Part shown: piece after piece, positions 9,087 to 17,812 of the stretch | Numbering within the stretch: position 1 is the first letter of the stretch | Layout: every line of letters starts with the position of its first letter | From: Lysobacterales bacterium | GTDB lineage: Bacteria > Pseudomonadota > Gammaproteobacteria > Xanthomonadales > Xanthomonadaceae | Length of the DNA: 64,000 nucleotides | NCBI GenBank assembly: GCA_016718605.1 | Contig: JADKCY010000002.1 | Span: forward strand, 310,001-374,000 | Direction of reading: 5' to 3' | Notes under the pieces: model-generated | Seen by the model: the letters and a program-made list of their open reading frames with translations, nothing else | Told to the model about the DNA's origin: nothing | The model's database searches: none | Made by a program: the position numbers and the translations under genes

Positions 9087-10151
9087 TCAGCGTTTGGCCA
9101 GCCAGGCATCCACTGCATCTGGCACCTCTTTTTGCGCACGGCTGGACACGTAGATCCCGATGTGGCCGCCACGGAATGACAATTCCGAGTAGTCCCGCGA
9201 ACCGACCGCTTTCGCCATGGCTTTGGAGGCGGCCGGTGGGACCAAGTGATCCTGTTCCGCGTAGATGTTCAGCACGGGGCAGCGGACTCTCGAAAGGTCG
9301 ACTTCATGCCGACCGATCTGCAATCCGCCGCGCACTAGCTTATTGCCCTGATAAAAGTCGCGGATGAACTGTCGGAATGCTTCGCCTGCCTGATCGGGGG
9401 AGTCGAAGATCCACTTCTCCATGCGCATGAAGCTCTCCACTTCGTCCGCATCTTCGACCACGTCCAGCATACCCACATACTTTTGCAGGAACAGTCGATA
9501 CGGCTTGAGAGTGAGGTAGCAGAAGTTCATCAAGTCGGCGGGGATGTTGCCTAGCGTATCGACGAACAGATCGATGTCCATCTCTCGCGTCCAGTGCGAG
9601 AGCATGTTGTCCGGCGTATGGAAATCGACCGGCGTGACCATGGTGATCAGGTTGCGCACGCGCTCGGGATGCATCGCGGTGTAGCACAAAGAGAACGCGC
9701 CGCCCTGACAGATGCCCAATAAATTGATGGCAGGTAAGCCATGACGGCGGCAAACCTCTTCGACGCAGACATGCAGCCAGCCGTTGATGTAGTCGTCTAG
9801 CGTATCGAAACGATCCGACAAATCGGGATAACCCCAATCGATCAGATAGATATCGTGACCGCGTGCCAGCAGTTGACGCACCAGCGAGCGATCCGCCTGC
9901 AAGTCGACCATGTAAGGGCGATTGACCAACGCATAGCTGATCAGAATCGGCACTTGTTCGGTGGGGGTATGTTCGCCTTTGTAGCGATACAGCGTCACAC
10001 GCTCGTCGCTGAACACAGCTTCTTTGGGAGTGACGCCAAACTCAACCTCACCCACCTGTGCCAGTACCTGCGCACCGTTACGCAATTGGCGTTGGGTCGT
10101 CAGCCATTCCTGCGTCCACTGTGACGGTGAAATTCCTACGGGCCCGAACAT
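9087..10151 (-). CDS. phaC: Class III poly(3-hydroxyalkanoate) synthase subunit PhaC
   Basis: PhaC polymerises 3-hydroxyacyl-CoA into PHA at the granule surface. The 354-residue length marks the short class III (PhaC-PhaE) type. The lipase-like box appears as LLGICQGGAFS (about residue 144), giving the nucleophilic Cys. The catalytic Asp lies in NIYAEQDHLVPP (about 300) and the His in RGGHIGIYVSS (about 328). It starts 3 bases after the phaE stop, so the subunits are translated together. The cluster context (phaB, phaR, oligomer hydrolase) confirms the role. Confidence 0.96.
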   Translation of the reverse strand: MFGPVGISPSQWTQEWLTTQRQLRNGAQVLAQVGEVEFGVTPKEAVFSDERVTLYRYKGEHTPTEQVPILISYALVNRPYMVDLQADRSLVRQLLARGHDIYLIDWGYPDLSDRFDTLDDYINGWLHVCVEEVCRRHGLPAINLLGICQGGAFSLCYTAMHPERVRNLITMVTPVDFHTPDNMLSHWTREMDIDLFVDTLGNIPADLMNFCYLTLKPYRLFLQKYVGMLDVVEDADEVESFMRMEKWIFDSPDQAGEAFRQFIRDFYQGNKLVRGGLQIGRHEVDLSRVRCPVLNIYAEQDHLVPPAASKAMAKAVGSRDYSELSFRGGHIGIYVSSRAQKEVPDAVDAWLAKR

Positions 10152-10154
10152 GGA

Positions 10155-11369
10155 TCAGCCTCCCTTGCGCTTTGCGGATTTGCCGGCAGCCAACATCGGC
10201 GACTTGCCCGCAGCCGGTGGCGGTGCAAGTGCAATCAATGGTTGACGCCTCGGGTTAGCCTGTTTGATTGACACCACTTTGGCGCTGGGCGTCATCTTCA
10301 TACGAGCCTTGCTGCTGGATTTGCTGCGCGCTGGCGCGGCAGCGATCGGCTTTTTCGTCTTGCTTGGTTTCTTTCGTGGTCCCGAGGGCGCCGGAACCTT
10401 CAGCGCGGCAACTTTCTTTGGCGCTGTCGCAGTGGCAAGCGTCTCAGACCCGCTTGGCGTAGGGACTTGTTCGGCGCCCGCCCGTTCAACAGGTGCTTGT
10501 GCGCGACGTTGCTCCAATGCATGGATGCGACGCTTCATCTCACGCAATTCTTGCTTCAATGCATGCGTCTTGCGATGCGCACCATCCAACTCGGAGCGCG
10601 TCGGCAGCCCCATCGCCGCGGAGACACTATCGGTGATCGCCTGTCCTGCAGAACGAAGCCGCATCTGCGAGTTCACCAGTTCGCCATACAGGTGCCGGTA
10701 GTCGTCGGCCAACGCCGCCTCTGCAAAGGCTTCCTCACTGGCATCTACCCAAACATCAAACACTGCGCGCATCGACTTCAATTGTTTGTCGGGCGCGCTA
10801 TGTACCTGCAGCCGCTGCTCGAACCGGCGCATGCCCTCGGTCTGAATCGTCTGCATCTTCTGGCCATAACGCTGCATGACCACCAGATAGGCATCGCGCG
10901 CTTTCAACCATTCCTGCAACCGACCCTGATGCTCGCGCGCGAATCCCAGCCCTGGGGTATCCAACGCCTGCTGCCATTGTTGGGTGAATGCGGTCGGCAG
11001 GCCTGGGGTCGCCATCGCATCGCTCATCGCCTTGCGCCACATGTCCGCCACACCGGCAACATCGATCTGGCGCACATCGGGCAGGCTACCCATTGCCTGT
11101 TGCAGCATCTGATAAAACTGTTGCGCCTGGCCCATCCAATCCATGCCCGCACTGGTAGGCGGCGAACTCAGGTTGCCAAACGGATTCCAATGCGGTGTCG
11201 CGGATGGCATGCCGGGAAAATTCATACCTGGCGGCATGAAGCCGGTCATTGAGGGACTGAGAAAAGGACTCGCCGCCGGTTCACGCAGCATCGAGTTCCA
11301 GAACGCCATGCTGCGTTCGCCCCATGCGTTGACCGAATCCAAGAACGGATTGCTGCTGTTCGCTGCCAT
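10155..11369 (-). CDS. phaE: Class III PHA synthase subunit PhaE
   Basis: PhaE is the non-catalytic partner required for activity of class III PhaC. The 404-residue protein contains the family core with repeated short-helix segments (FNPFLDSVNAW-like start, WLKARDAYLVVMQRYGQKMQ, MRAVFDVWVDASEEAFAEAALADDYRHLYGELVNSQMRLR). A helical stretch near 270-295 (LKQELREMKRRIHALEQR) could form a coiled coil. The last 100 or so residues are rich in Ala, Pro, Lys and Ser and look disordered and basic, perhaps contacting the granule or DNA; this last point is inference. It is upstream of and nearly abuts phaC. Confidence 0.92.
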   Translation of the reverse strand: MAANSSNPFLDSVNAWGERSMAFWNSMLREPAASPFLSPSMTGFMPPGMNFPGMPSATPHWNPFGNLSSPPTSAGMDWMGQAQQFYQMLQQAMGSLPDVRQIDVAGVADMWRKAMSDAMATPGLPTAFTQQWQQALDTPGLGFAREHQGRLQEWLKARDAYLVVMQRYGQKMQTIQTEGMRRFEQRLQVHSAPDKQLKSMRAVFDVWVDASEEAFAEAALADDYRHLYGELVNSQMRLRSAGQAITDSVSAAMGLPTRSELDGAHRKTHALKQELREMKRRIHALEQRRAQAPVERAGAEQVPTPSGSETLATATAPKKVAALKVPAPSGPRKKPSKTKKPIAAAPARSKSSSKARMKMTPSAKVVSIKQANPRRQPLIALAPPPAAGKSPMLAAGKSAKRKGG

Positions 11370-11486
11370 GCCCGCCTGCCTCCGAAAATTGCGCAGCGCG
11401 ATGCTAACACCGCGCTCATGTCATTTCTTGCAGTGCGTCAATTCTGCGCGACCAAGGTCGAATCTGGTCGAGTCGGTCGGACCGCG

Positions 11487-13364
11487 CTATTGCAAGCTTT
11501 CAGGTAAGGCAAGATGCCGCGCCATCAGCGCTTCCGCCCCACGCTGCTGGCTGGCGATACGCACGGTTTTGCTGACGGGTGACTTTCCGGCATCGAGATC
11601 GGCACTCAGCAGATCCAGCGCGCGCCAAGCGTAGGGCATCAGTGGCAAGTAGCGTGCACTGAGGTCGGGCATGCTCAGGAAGGCATCGAAATGCTGAGCG
11701 TTCGGCACCTGCCAGTACTGCACATCACGCTGCTGCGATTGTGCCCACGTCACGTAACCCGCGCTGCTGAAGGCTGCGGGAATCAATCCGTCATCGAGAC
11801 CATGAATCACAATCACCGGTAACCCCAGCCGCGGCAGATTCACCTCAGTGGCAGCAATCGACAGACGCAGGGCTTTGGATTCAGCGGAATCGGAGGTCCA
11901 CAACGCACGCAAGCAAGCCAATGCAGCCGCAGGCGTGGCGTGTTCCGGATCGCGTAACTCGACCCCGACGCCCGGCGGAATCCCACTGTTGTCGCTCCAC
12001 CAGATCGACATCGCCGTCCGCGCCGCCTCGCCAGCAGTGTTGACGGCATAGCCACAGGGCATGGTGGAGACCTCGGTCCGCAAATAGGCCGAGGCGTAGG
12101 CCGCAGTCACCACCCGCCACAGATCGAAGCGCGTTGACAGCACGGACGCCTGCAAAGCGGCATCCGTCCATCCGCCTGCACGCAGAATAGCGAGTGCTTC
12201 ATCAGCGGCCGCTGGCATGGATGACGTCTGCAACATGCCTAGCGCGTGGGCGGCTATGCAGGCTGAGGACCAGTCGGGCAGAACGCCGAGCGCGGTTTGC
12301 AGCAAGGACAGATCAGCAAGCTGCGGCGAACTCAAAGCGCAAGGCATCAGCAATGCCGCTTCAGTCAGATAGTCATAGGCCGGACGTGCGGGTTGACCGT
12401 CAGATCGGTGGCGCGGGGCATAAGTGTTCGGTGCGACGGCAACCACGCCATCCAGCCACGCATCCTCATCTTCCGCCGCACGCAATACCGCCGCGCCACC
12501 ATTGGAAACCGCGACAGCCAGAATGCGGGTGTTGTCGAATCCGAACGGTGCCTGCTGCGGATAGGCCAGCGACAACTGCGCTAATCCGAACTCCGCCGCT
12601 TGGCGCAGATGTCGCCCCCAATCCGCCTCGGGATTGTCGCGCGAATGCGCATGCTTGAACGACACGACACCCGCACGATCAACCGTCGTGGCGTCCGGCA
12701 GGAACTCCAACTCCCCCGCCCCAACCGCGATCCGACGACCATCAAGCGCGACACCGGTCTGCGAGTCGTGATCGAAATAGCCAGTGCCTGCGCCCTTGTC
12801 GGTGTAGGCCACCGCACAGCCTCGTGGCAACGCCCAACCACCGGCCATCGAAATCGCGCCATAAATCCCGCGCGAGCCCGATGAGGCGGTCACCACCAAA
12901 CAAGGTCTGGCAGCATCAAACCCATCCGGCAACTGCAACAGCACGCGATGCGGCTGCTTTGCGCCTGGTAAGCGCGCAAAGGCATGAAACTCGCGACCCG
13001 GCACTGCCGCGAGATTTCCATATAGCGATCCTAAACCGCCCATCGGCGACACATCCGCGATACCACGCCAATTGGTCCAGATCGCACGACGACGAAGCTC
13101 TGCGGACGACGGCTGCATCGCGTCTGCCAAACCGGGCGGCGTGGCCGCCTGCAGACCCGACAGTCCCAAGCCGGCACTCAACAGATCATCTTCATCGCCA
13201 CGATGCACGGTCTCACGAACCTCGGTCCAGACGCTAGGCAAGGGCATCCGCGATTCCTCCTTCGCATCGACAACATCCGCGGTCGGAGCTCGCAAAGAAC
13301 CGTCTCCGCATGCGGTCAGCGCAAGGGCAAGCGACACAATCAAACCGGAATTGAGCGTATTCAT
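11487..13364 (-). CDS. D-(-)-3-hydroxybutyrate oligomer hydrolase, lipoprotein-type
   Basis: Enzymes of this family (EC 3.1.1.22) cleave oligomers released during PHB breakdown to 3-hydroxybutyrate monomers. The 625-residue protein matches the family across its length, with blocks such as VVTASSGSRGIYGAISMAGGWALPRGC and YTDKGAGTGYFD. The catalytic Ser is likely in AVAVSNGGAAVLRA (about 280) and the Asp/His in the HGLDDGLIP and NAQHFDAF blocks near the C-terminus. The ATG at 13364 gives a signal peptide ending in the lipobox LTAC, so export and lipid anchoring are predicted. It is the last gene of the PHA cluster. Confidence 0.87.
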   Translation of the reverse strand: MNTLNSGLIVSLALALTACGDGSLRAPTADVVDAKEESRMPLPSVWTEVRETVHRGDEDDLLSAGLGLSGLQAATPPGLADAMQPSSAELRRRAIWTNWRGIADVSPMGGLGSLYGNLAAVPGREFHAFARLPGAKQPHRVLLQLPDGFDAARPCLVVTASSGSRGIYGAISMAGGWALPRGCAVAYTDKGAGTGYFDHDSQTGVALDGRRIAVGAGELEFLPDATTVDRAGVVSFKHAHSRDNPEADWGRHLRQAAEFGLAQLSLAYPQQAPFGFDNTRILAVAVSNGGAAVLRAAEDEDAWLDGVVAVAPNTYAPRHRSDGQPARPAYDYLTEAALLMPCALSSPQLADLSLLQTALGVLPDWSSACIAAHALGMLQTSSMPAAADEALAILRAGGWTDAALQASVLSTRFDLWRVVTAAYASAYLRTEVSTMPCGYAVNTAGEAARTAMSIWWSDNSGIPPGVGVELRDPEHATPAAALACLRALWTSDSAESKALRLSIAATEVNLPRLGLPVIVIHGLDDGLIPAAFSSAGYVTWAQSQQRDVQYWQVPNAQHFDAFLSMPDLSARYLPLMPYAWRALDLLSADLDAGKSPVSKTVRIASQQRGAEALMARHLALPESLQ

Positions 13365-13787
13365 GCTGGGCAGTGAGCCACTCATGTTTGCAGCTGCCCA
13401 TCGTACCTTGGTGGCATGGCCTTAAGACGTTGAAGTTCGATTTTCCGGCAGTCTGAATTGCTGTTCGACAGTTCATTCGCGGCGAAGTGCGCAATGGGCC
13501 GGGCGGGTTGGCAACGCCGGAAAAGGCAACGGGGTCGGCATTGCTGCCGACCCCGCCCCTTTCACCAGGCTGCCGCCGCCCCCGCAAACGACAACCCGAC
13601 CCGCTGGACTCCTACCCGATGCGCTGAGCGTGGAGACTTACCCGATCAGAATCGGACTGAATGTTTCGTGCTGCGGCGATAGCAGGGGCAGCGCTTGAGC
13701 TGGGATCGGATTCAGCGGGAGTTGACTCCCGCCAGTCCGGTGCGTCGCCCACCCCTGGGCGGCACGCGCTCCCCCTTCACCCTCCGA
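13365..13787. other. Non-coding spacer between amtB and the oligomer hydrolase, with two hairpins
   Basis: No convincing gene is seen in these 423 bases. Two inverted repeats stand out. One is a perfect 10-base stem GGGGTCGGCA/TGCCGACCCC (13531-13540 and 13545-13554) with a four-base loop; on the minus strand it is followed by GTTGCCTTTT, so it could terminate the glnK-amtB transcript. The second is GCGGGAGT/ACTCCCGC at 13715-13732, immediately after amtB. The promoter of the oligomer hydrolase should lie at the low-coordinate end, but no clear -35/-10 pair was found. Confidence 0.5.
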
Positions 13788-15251
13788 TCAGTTGTAGGCA
13801 GACTCGCCGTGTGAGGTCAGGTCCAGACCTTCACGTTGAGCGTCATCGGCGACACGCAATCCGACCACCAACTTGGTCAGGAACAGCGCCGCTGCGGCAA
13901 CCACGGCCGACCAAACCACCGTAATGAGAACGGCTTCCGCCTGCACCGCTACTTGCGCAGCGATGGAAAAGTCCTCAGCACCGCTGCCACCCAGTGTTGG
14001 CGAGGCAAACACGCCGGTCAGAATCGCTCCGGTAATGCCGCCAAGCCCGTGAACACCAAACACATCAAGGGTGTCATCGGCACCCAGCAGACGCTTGAGA
14101 CCAGTCACGCCCCAGAGACAAATCACACCAGCCAGCAGACCGATGACGATGGCGCCCATCACTCCCACACTGCCGCAGGCGGGAGTGATGGCCACCAAGC
14201 CAGCCACCGCACCGGACGCCGCACCCAGCATGGAGGCTTTGCCGCGAATCAGGGCTTCAGCCGCTGACCACGACACCACGGCCGCCGCAGTTGCCATTAA
14301 GGTGTTGATGAAGGCCAGTGTCGCACCGCTGGTGGCTTCCAGATTGGAGCCTGCATTGAATCCGAACCAGCCAACCCACAGAAGGGACGCACCGACCATG
14401 GTAAGCGTCAGATTGTGTGGCGGCATCGGCTCACGCCCATGCCCCAAGCGTTTGCCGACCATGTAGGCGGCAACCAGACCCGCGATTCCGGCGTTGATGT
14501 GAACCACGGTGCCACCAGCGAAGTCCAACGCGCCCTTTTCGAACAGGTATCCGCCACCCGCCCAGACCATATGGGCAATCGGCAGGTAGGCAAAAGTGAA
14601 CCACAACACGGAGAAAATCAGCACAGCACTGAACTTCATGCGTTCAGCGAATGAGCCGACGATCAAGGCGCAGGTGATGGCCGCAAACGTGGACTGGAAG
14701 GCGATAAAAATGTGCTCGGGGATCATCACGCCTTCTGTGAACGTCGCAGCCAAAGAGTCTTTGGTGATGCCCGCAAGGAAGAGCGCATTGCCCGATCCAA
14801 TCCAAGCATTGCCGCCGACGAACGCGAAGCTGTAACCGTAGATGACCCATAGCACCAGAATCAGCGAGAACACGGTCAGCACCTGCATCAGTACCGACAA
14901 CATGTTTTTGGCACGCACCAGGCCACCATAGAACAGGGCGAGTCCGGGCACCGCCATCAGGACCACCAGCAAGGTGGAGACCATCATCCACGCAACATCA
15001 CCCTTGTCGACAGTAGGTGCCGGTGCGGCATCCTCTGCGGCAGGCGTTGCGACGGCCTCGGCAACTGGCTCGGCCACCGCTTCTGACGCAGGCGGCTCGG
15101 CCGCCGGGGCGGCTTCCGTAGTTGCGGCGGGTTCTTCGGTCGTCGCTGGCGCCACGTCCTGCGCAATCACCGGAACGCTGGCGAAGGCGGCGGCTACCAA
15201 CAGGCTGAGCGCGAGGCGTCGGCCGATTTCACGGATCAAAACTGTCTTCAT
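13788..15251 (-). CDS. amtB: Ammonium transporter AmtB with signal peptide and Ala/Pro/Glu-rich N-terminal extension
   Basis: AmtB is the trimeric inner-membrane ammonium channel, inhibited by GlnK when nitrogen is plentiful. The 487-residue protein has a signal peptide (MKTVLIREIGRRLALSLLVA, cut near VIAQ). About 60 residues rich in Ala, Pro, Glu and Thr follow before the first conserved membrane segment (DVAWMMVSTLLVVLMAVPGLALFYGG). Family blocks include AGGTVVHINAGIAGL, the pore-lining His pair (SAVVHINAG-like and DVFGVHGLGGITG) and the C-terminal DLTSHGESAYN. The ATG at 15251 is chosen over 15404, which would run into glnK. It follows glnK by 19 bases. Confidence 0.95.
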   Translation of the reverse strand: MKTVLIREIGRRLALSLLVAAAFASVPVIAQDVAPATTEEPAATTEAAPAAEPPASEAVAEPVAEAVATPAAEDAAPAPTVDKGDVAWMMVSTLLVVLMAVPGLALFYGGLVRAKNMLSVLMQVLTVFSLILVLWVIYGYSFAFVGGNAWIGSGNALFLAGITKDSLAATFTEGVMIPEHIFIAFQSTFAAITCALIVGSFAERMKFSAVLIFSVLWFTFAYLPIAHMVWAGGGYLFEKGALDFAGGTVVHINAGIAGLVAAYMVGKRLGHGREPMPPHNLTLTMVGASLLWVGWFGFNAGSNLEATSGATLAFINTLMATAAAVVSWSAAEALIRGKASMLGAASGAVAGLVAITPACGSVGVMGAIVIGLLAGVICLWGVTGLKRLLGADDTLDVFGVHGLGGITGAILTGVFASPTLGGSGAEDFSIAAQVAVQAEAVLITVVWSAVVAAAALFLTKLVVGLRVADDAQREGLDLTSHGESAYN

Positions 15252-15270
15252 GGCTCGAATCTCCTTGCGC

Positions 15271-15666
<396 letters not shown>

Positions 15667-15772
15667 TCATCAGACTGGGCCAGCGACGGCCGCGGTTGGG
15701 ATCGAATCCGGATGTCGCGAGTTGATTGGCATGACTTGCACTCCCCAAGGTGAACTCTCCCGGGTCCTACTC

Positions 15773-15788
15773 AGCACAGGGCGTGCCA
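15773..15788 (-). promoter_or_regulatory. Sigma-54 (-24/-12) promoter of glnK-amtB
   Basis: Read on the minus strand the sequence is TGGCACGCCCTGTGCT. It has a perfect TGGCAC at -24, 5-base spacing and GTGC at -12 (consensus TTGC), keeping the essential GG and GC pairs. It lies about 165 bases upstream of the glnK start with NtrC-type sites further upstream, which fits nitrogen-starvation control. Confidence 0.75.
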
Positions 15789-15798
15789 ATCGCTGCAG

Positions 15799-15815
15799 TG
15801 CACCAAAAAGCCCGC
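15799..15815. promoter_or_regulatory. Weak NtrC-type half site
   Basis: TGCACCAAAAAGCCCGC keeps the left half TGCACCA of the NtrC consensus (TGCACCA-N3-TGGTGCA) but not the right half. It is centred only about 45 bases upstream of the predicted start, close to the -24 box. It may be an auxiliary low-affinity site or chance. Confidence 0.35.
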
Positions 15816-15863
15816 GGCTTTCTTTCATATCAACGTCTTACAAACATCACACCGGCCTTTGAT

Positions 15864-15880
15864 TGCACCAGCATGGTGCG
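15864..15880. promoter_or_regulatory. NtrC binding site (enhancer)
   Basis: TGCACCAGCATGGTGCG matches the palindromic NtrC consensus TGCACCA-N3-TGGTGCA at all but the last base. It is centred about 110 bases upstream of the predicted sigma-54 transcription start of glnK, the distance seen for enhancer sites at classical NtrC promoters. The remaining bases of the 15610-16002 intergenic stretch show no gene. Confidence 0.8.
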
Positions 15881-16002
15881 ACCCTGCAATGGCATCACCA
15901 GCGTGGCGCAGGGGCCGCGGACACGCTCCGACGCCATCGCGACGACGCCCACTGGCCAATGGTCGCGGCGACAGCAAGCAGAGCGAGGGCTAGAATCGCC
16001 GG

Positions 16003-16680
16003 GTGATTACCGTACTCGTCGCCGACGACCACCCTCTTTTTCGCGCTGCGCTGGTCGCAGCAGTCCGCAGTATTGACACCACGGTGTCGGTGCATGAGGC
16101 CGATTCATTTGATGCGGCAACCCGCTGCCTTCGAGAGCGGACTGACGTCGACCTAACTTTGCTCGACTTGCACATGCCGGGCAGCCATGGACTGATGGGG
16201 CTGGCGGCTTTGCGGGCAGAATTCCCCGCGCTCGCAGTGATGATGATTTCCGCGCAGGATGACCCCCAGATCATTGCTCGCGCGCTGGCGCATGGCGCCT
16301 CTGGCTATGTCAGCAAAAGCGCACCTTTGGAGCAATTGAGGCAGGCCCTGCAATGCGTCATGGATGGCGGTACGTATGTGCCCAGCCATCGCCTAGCGGA
16401 AGTTCAGCAAGCCAGGCAGGCCAATGGTGCCGAACAAGAAACCGCACGCCGTTTGGCGCGTCTGACACCACAACAGTTCAAAGTGCTGTCGCTACTGGCG
16501 CAAGGCCGCCTCAACAAACAGATTGCCGACGATCTCGGCATCCAGGAACGAACGGTCAAGGCGCATGTCAGCGCCATATTTGACCGACTGGGCGTTCGCA
16601 ACCGAACACAAGCAGGCGTGTTGCTGAGTTCGCTGGATGTGCAGGATCCTATCCGCGCGCATCCAGCAGTCAGCGGTTGA
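16003..16680 (+). CDS. LuxR/NarL-family two-component response regulator
   Basis: The 225-residue protein has a receiver domain with the acidic pair in VADDHPLFRAAL, the phospho-acceptor Asp55 in TLLDLHMPG, a conserved Ser/Thr region at MISAQDD and Lys in GYVSKSAP. It is followed by a LuxR-type helix-turn-helix (LTPQQFKVLSLLAQGRLNKQIADDLGIQERTVKAHVSAIFDRLGV). It starts at a GTG at 16003; no earlier in-frame start is supported. No histidine kinase is adjacent, so the signal and targets are unknown. Its start is divergent from the glnK promoter region. Confidence 0.88.
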   Translation: MITVLVADDHPLFRAALVAAVRSIDTTVSVHEADSFDAATRCLRERTDVDLTLLDLHMPGSHGLMGLAALRAEFPALAVMMISAQDDPQIIARALAHGASGYVSKSAPLEQLRQALQCVMDGGTYVPSHRLAEVQQARQANGAEQETARRLARLTPQQFKVLSLLAQGRLNKQIADDLGIQERTVKAHVSAIFDRLGVRNRTQAGVLLSSLDVQDPIRAHPAVSG

Positions 16681-16709
16681 CGCGCGCTCAATTCACAGGG
16701 TGGGTGGAT

Positions 16710-17294
16710 TCAGGCCTTGAAGTAGGGGTTGCTGCCGCAACTGTGATCGGTGGCATCCCGCACTCCTGTTAGTTCCGGCACGCGCTCAAGCAGGGTCTTT
16801 TCGACCCCATTCTTCAGGGTGACACTAACCTGACTACAGCCATGACAGCCGCCGCCAAAACGCAGCACGGCAACCATGTCGGCGGTGATCTCGGTCAGCG
16901 TCACACGTCCACCGTGCGAACCGACCTGCGGGTTGATTTCGGATTCGATCACGTACTGCACACGCTCAACGATGCCCGCCGTCTCATCCGGGCGATCACC
17001 CTTGATGCGTGGTGCCTTTATCGTCAACTGACCGCCGGTGGGCTTGGCAAGATAGTCGACTTCAGCATCTTCAAAAAATGACGCGCTCTGCGCATCCAGA
17101 TACAGCGTAAAGCCTGCGCAGTCGACCGCCCACTCACCGCCATCAAGATCTGCCTCCTCGCAGAACTCCAGTTTCGCATCGGCGGCCGGTGTACCGGCAT
17201 GAACCGCGCTGAGACGGATGCCAACGATGCCACCACCCTGGGCGTCAATCAGACGAGCGAAGTGCGATTGTGCAGAAGCAGATATCTGGATCAT
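16710..17294 (-). CDS. nfuA: Fe-S biogenesis protein NfuA
   Basis: NfuA carries [4Fe-4S] clusters to target apoproteins under stress or iron limitation. The 194-residue protein has an A-type-like N-terminal domain that lacks the usual Cys set, followed by a C-terminal Nfu domain with the cluster-binding motif FGGGCHGCSQVSVTLKNGVE (CxxC, about residue 149). The ATG at 17294 gives MIQISASAQSHFARL, matching the family start; the longer reading to 17423 is not family-like. Confidence 0.95.
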   Translation of the reverse strand: MIQISASAQSHFARLIDAQGGGIVGIRLSAVHAGTPAADAKLEFCEEADLDGGEWAVDCAGFTLYLDAQSASFFEDAEVDYLAKPTGGQLTIKAPRIKGDRPDETAGIVERVQYVIESEINPQVGSHGGRVTLTEITADMVAVLRFGGGCHGCSQVSVTLKNGVEKTLLERVPELTGVRDATDHSCGSNPYFKA

Positions 17295-17438
17295 GGCGGA
17301 CTCGAACGAAATCGATACAGGACGGAAATTGTACTGCTTTGAGGAAAATTCTATGCGGGGCCCCATCAAGTCATCGCGAAAGCCAAGGCGCGCAGGCCCG
17401 GGTCGATATACTCCATCGTCCAATTCAGGAAGAATTTC

Positions 17439-17792
17439 ATGCCCAGCCTAGTCGAACTCTGCTCTGCCCATTGCCGTCCGCTGCGCGGGACCGAACACCT
17501 TTTGACAGCCGTTGAACGCGAGTCTGCGATGCGCGCCTTGCCAGATTGGAAAGTCATCGAGGACGATCGCGCCATCCAGCGCCGTGTGGATTTTCCGGGC
17601 TATTACCAGACCATGGCCTTTGTCAACGCGCTCGCGTTCATCGCGCATGCCGAGGACCATCACCCGGACTTGTCGGTTCACTATGGTCATGTGCTGATCC
17701 GCTATTCCACCCATGATGTTGGTGGTTTGTCGCGAAACGATGTGATCTGCGCCGCGAAGGTCGAGCAACTGCTCGCCAGCCGTAGTCGCTGA
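17439..17792 (+). CDS. phhB: Pterin-4-alpha-carbinolamine dehydratase
   Basis: This small cytosolic enzyme regenerates tetrahydrobiopterin-type cofactor for phenylalanine hydroxylase by dehydrating the 4a-hydroxy form. The 117-residue protein has the hallmark active-site segment AHAEDHHPDLSVHYGHVLIRYSTHDVGGLSRND (about residues 70-101), including the EDHHPD motif. Length is normal. No phhA gene is in the window. The next gene starts 20 bases downstream. Confidence 0.93.
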   Translation: MPSLVELCSAHCRPLRGTEHLLTAVERESAMRALPDWKVIEDDRAIQRRVDFPGYYQTMAFVNALAFIAHAEDHHPDLSVHYGHVLIRYSTHDVGGLSRNDVICAAKVEQLLASRSR

Positions 17793-17812
17793 GCACGGCG
17801 CGCTTTCGCTGC

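Noticed and set aside
15728..15741. Plus-strand TGGCATGACTTGCA as a sigma-54 promoter
   Set aside because: The GG-GC spacing is two bases too short and it points away from glnK; the minus-strand site at 15773-15788 fits better.
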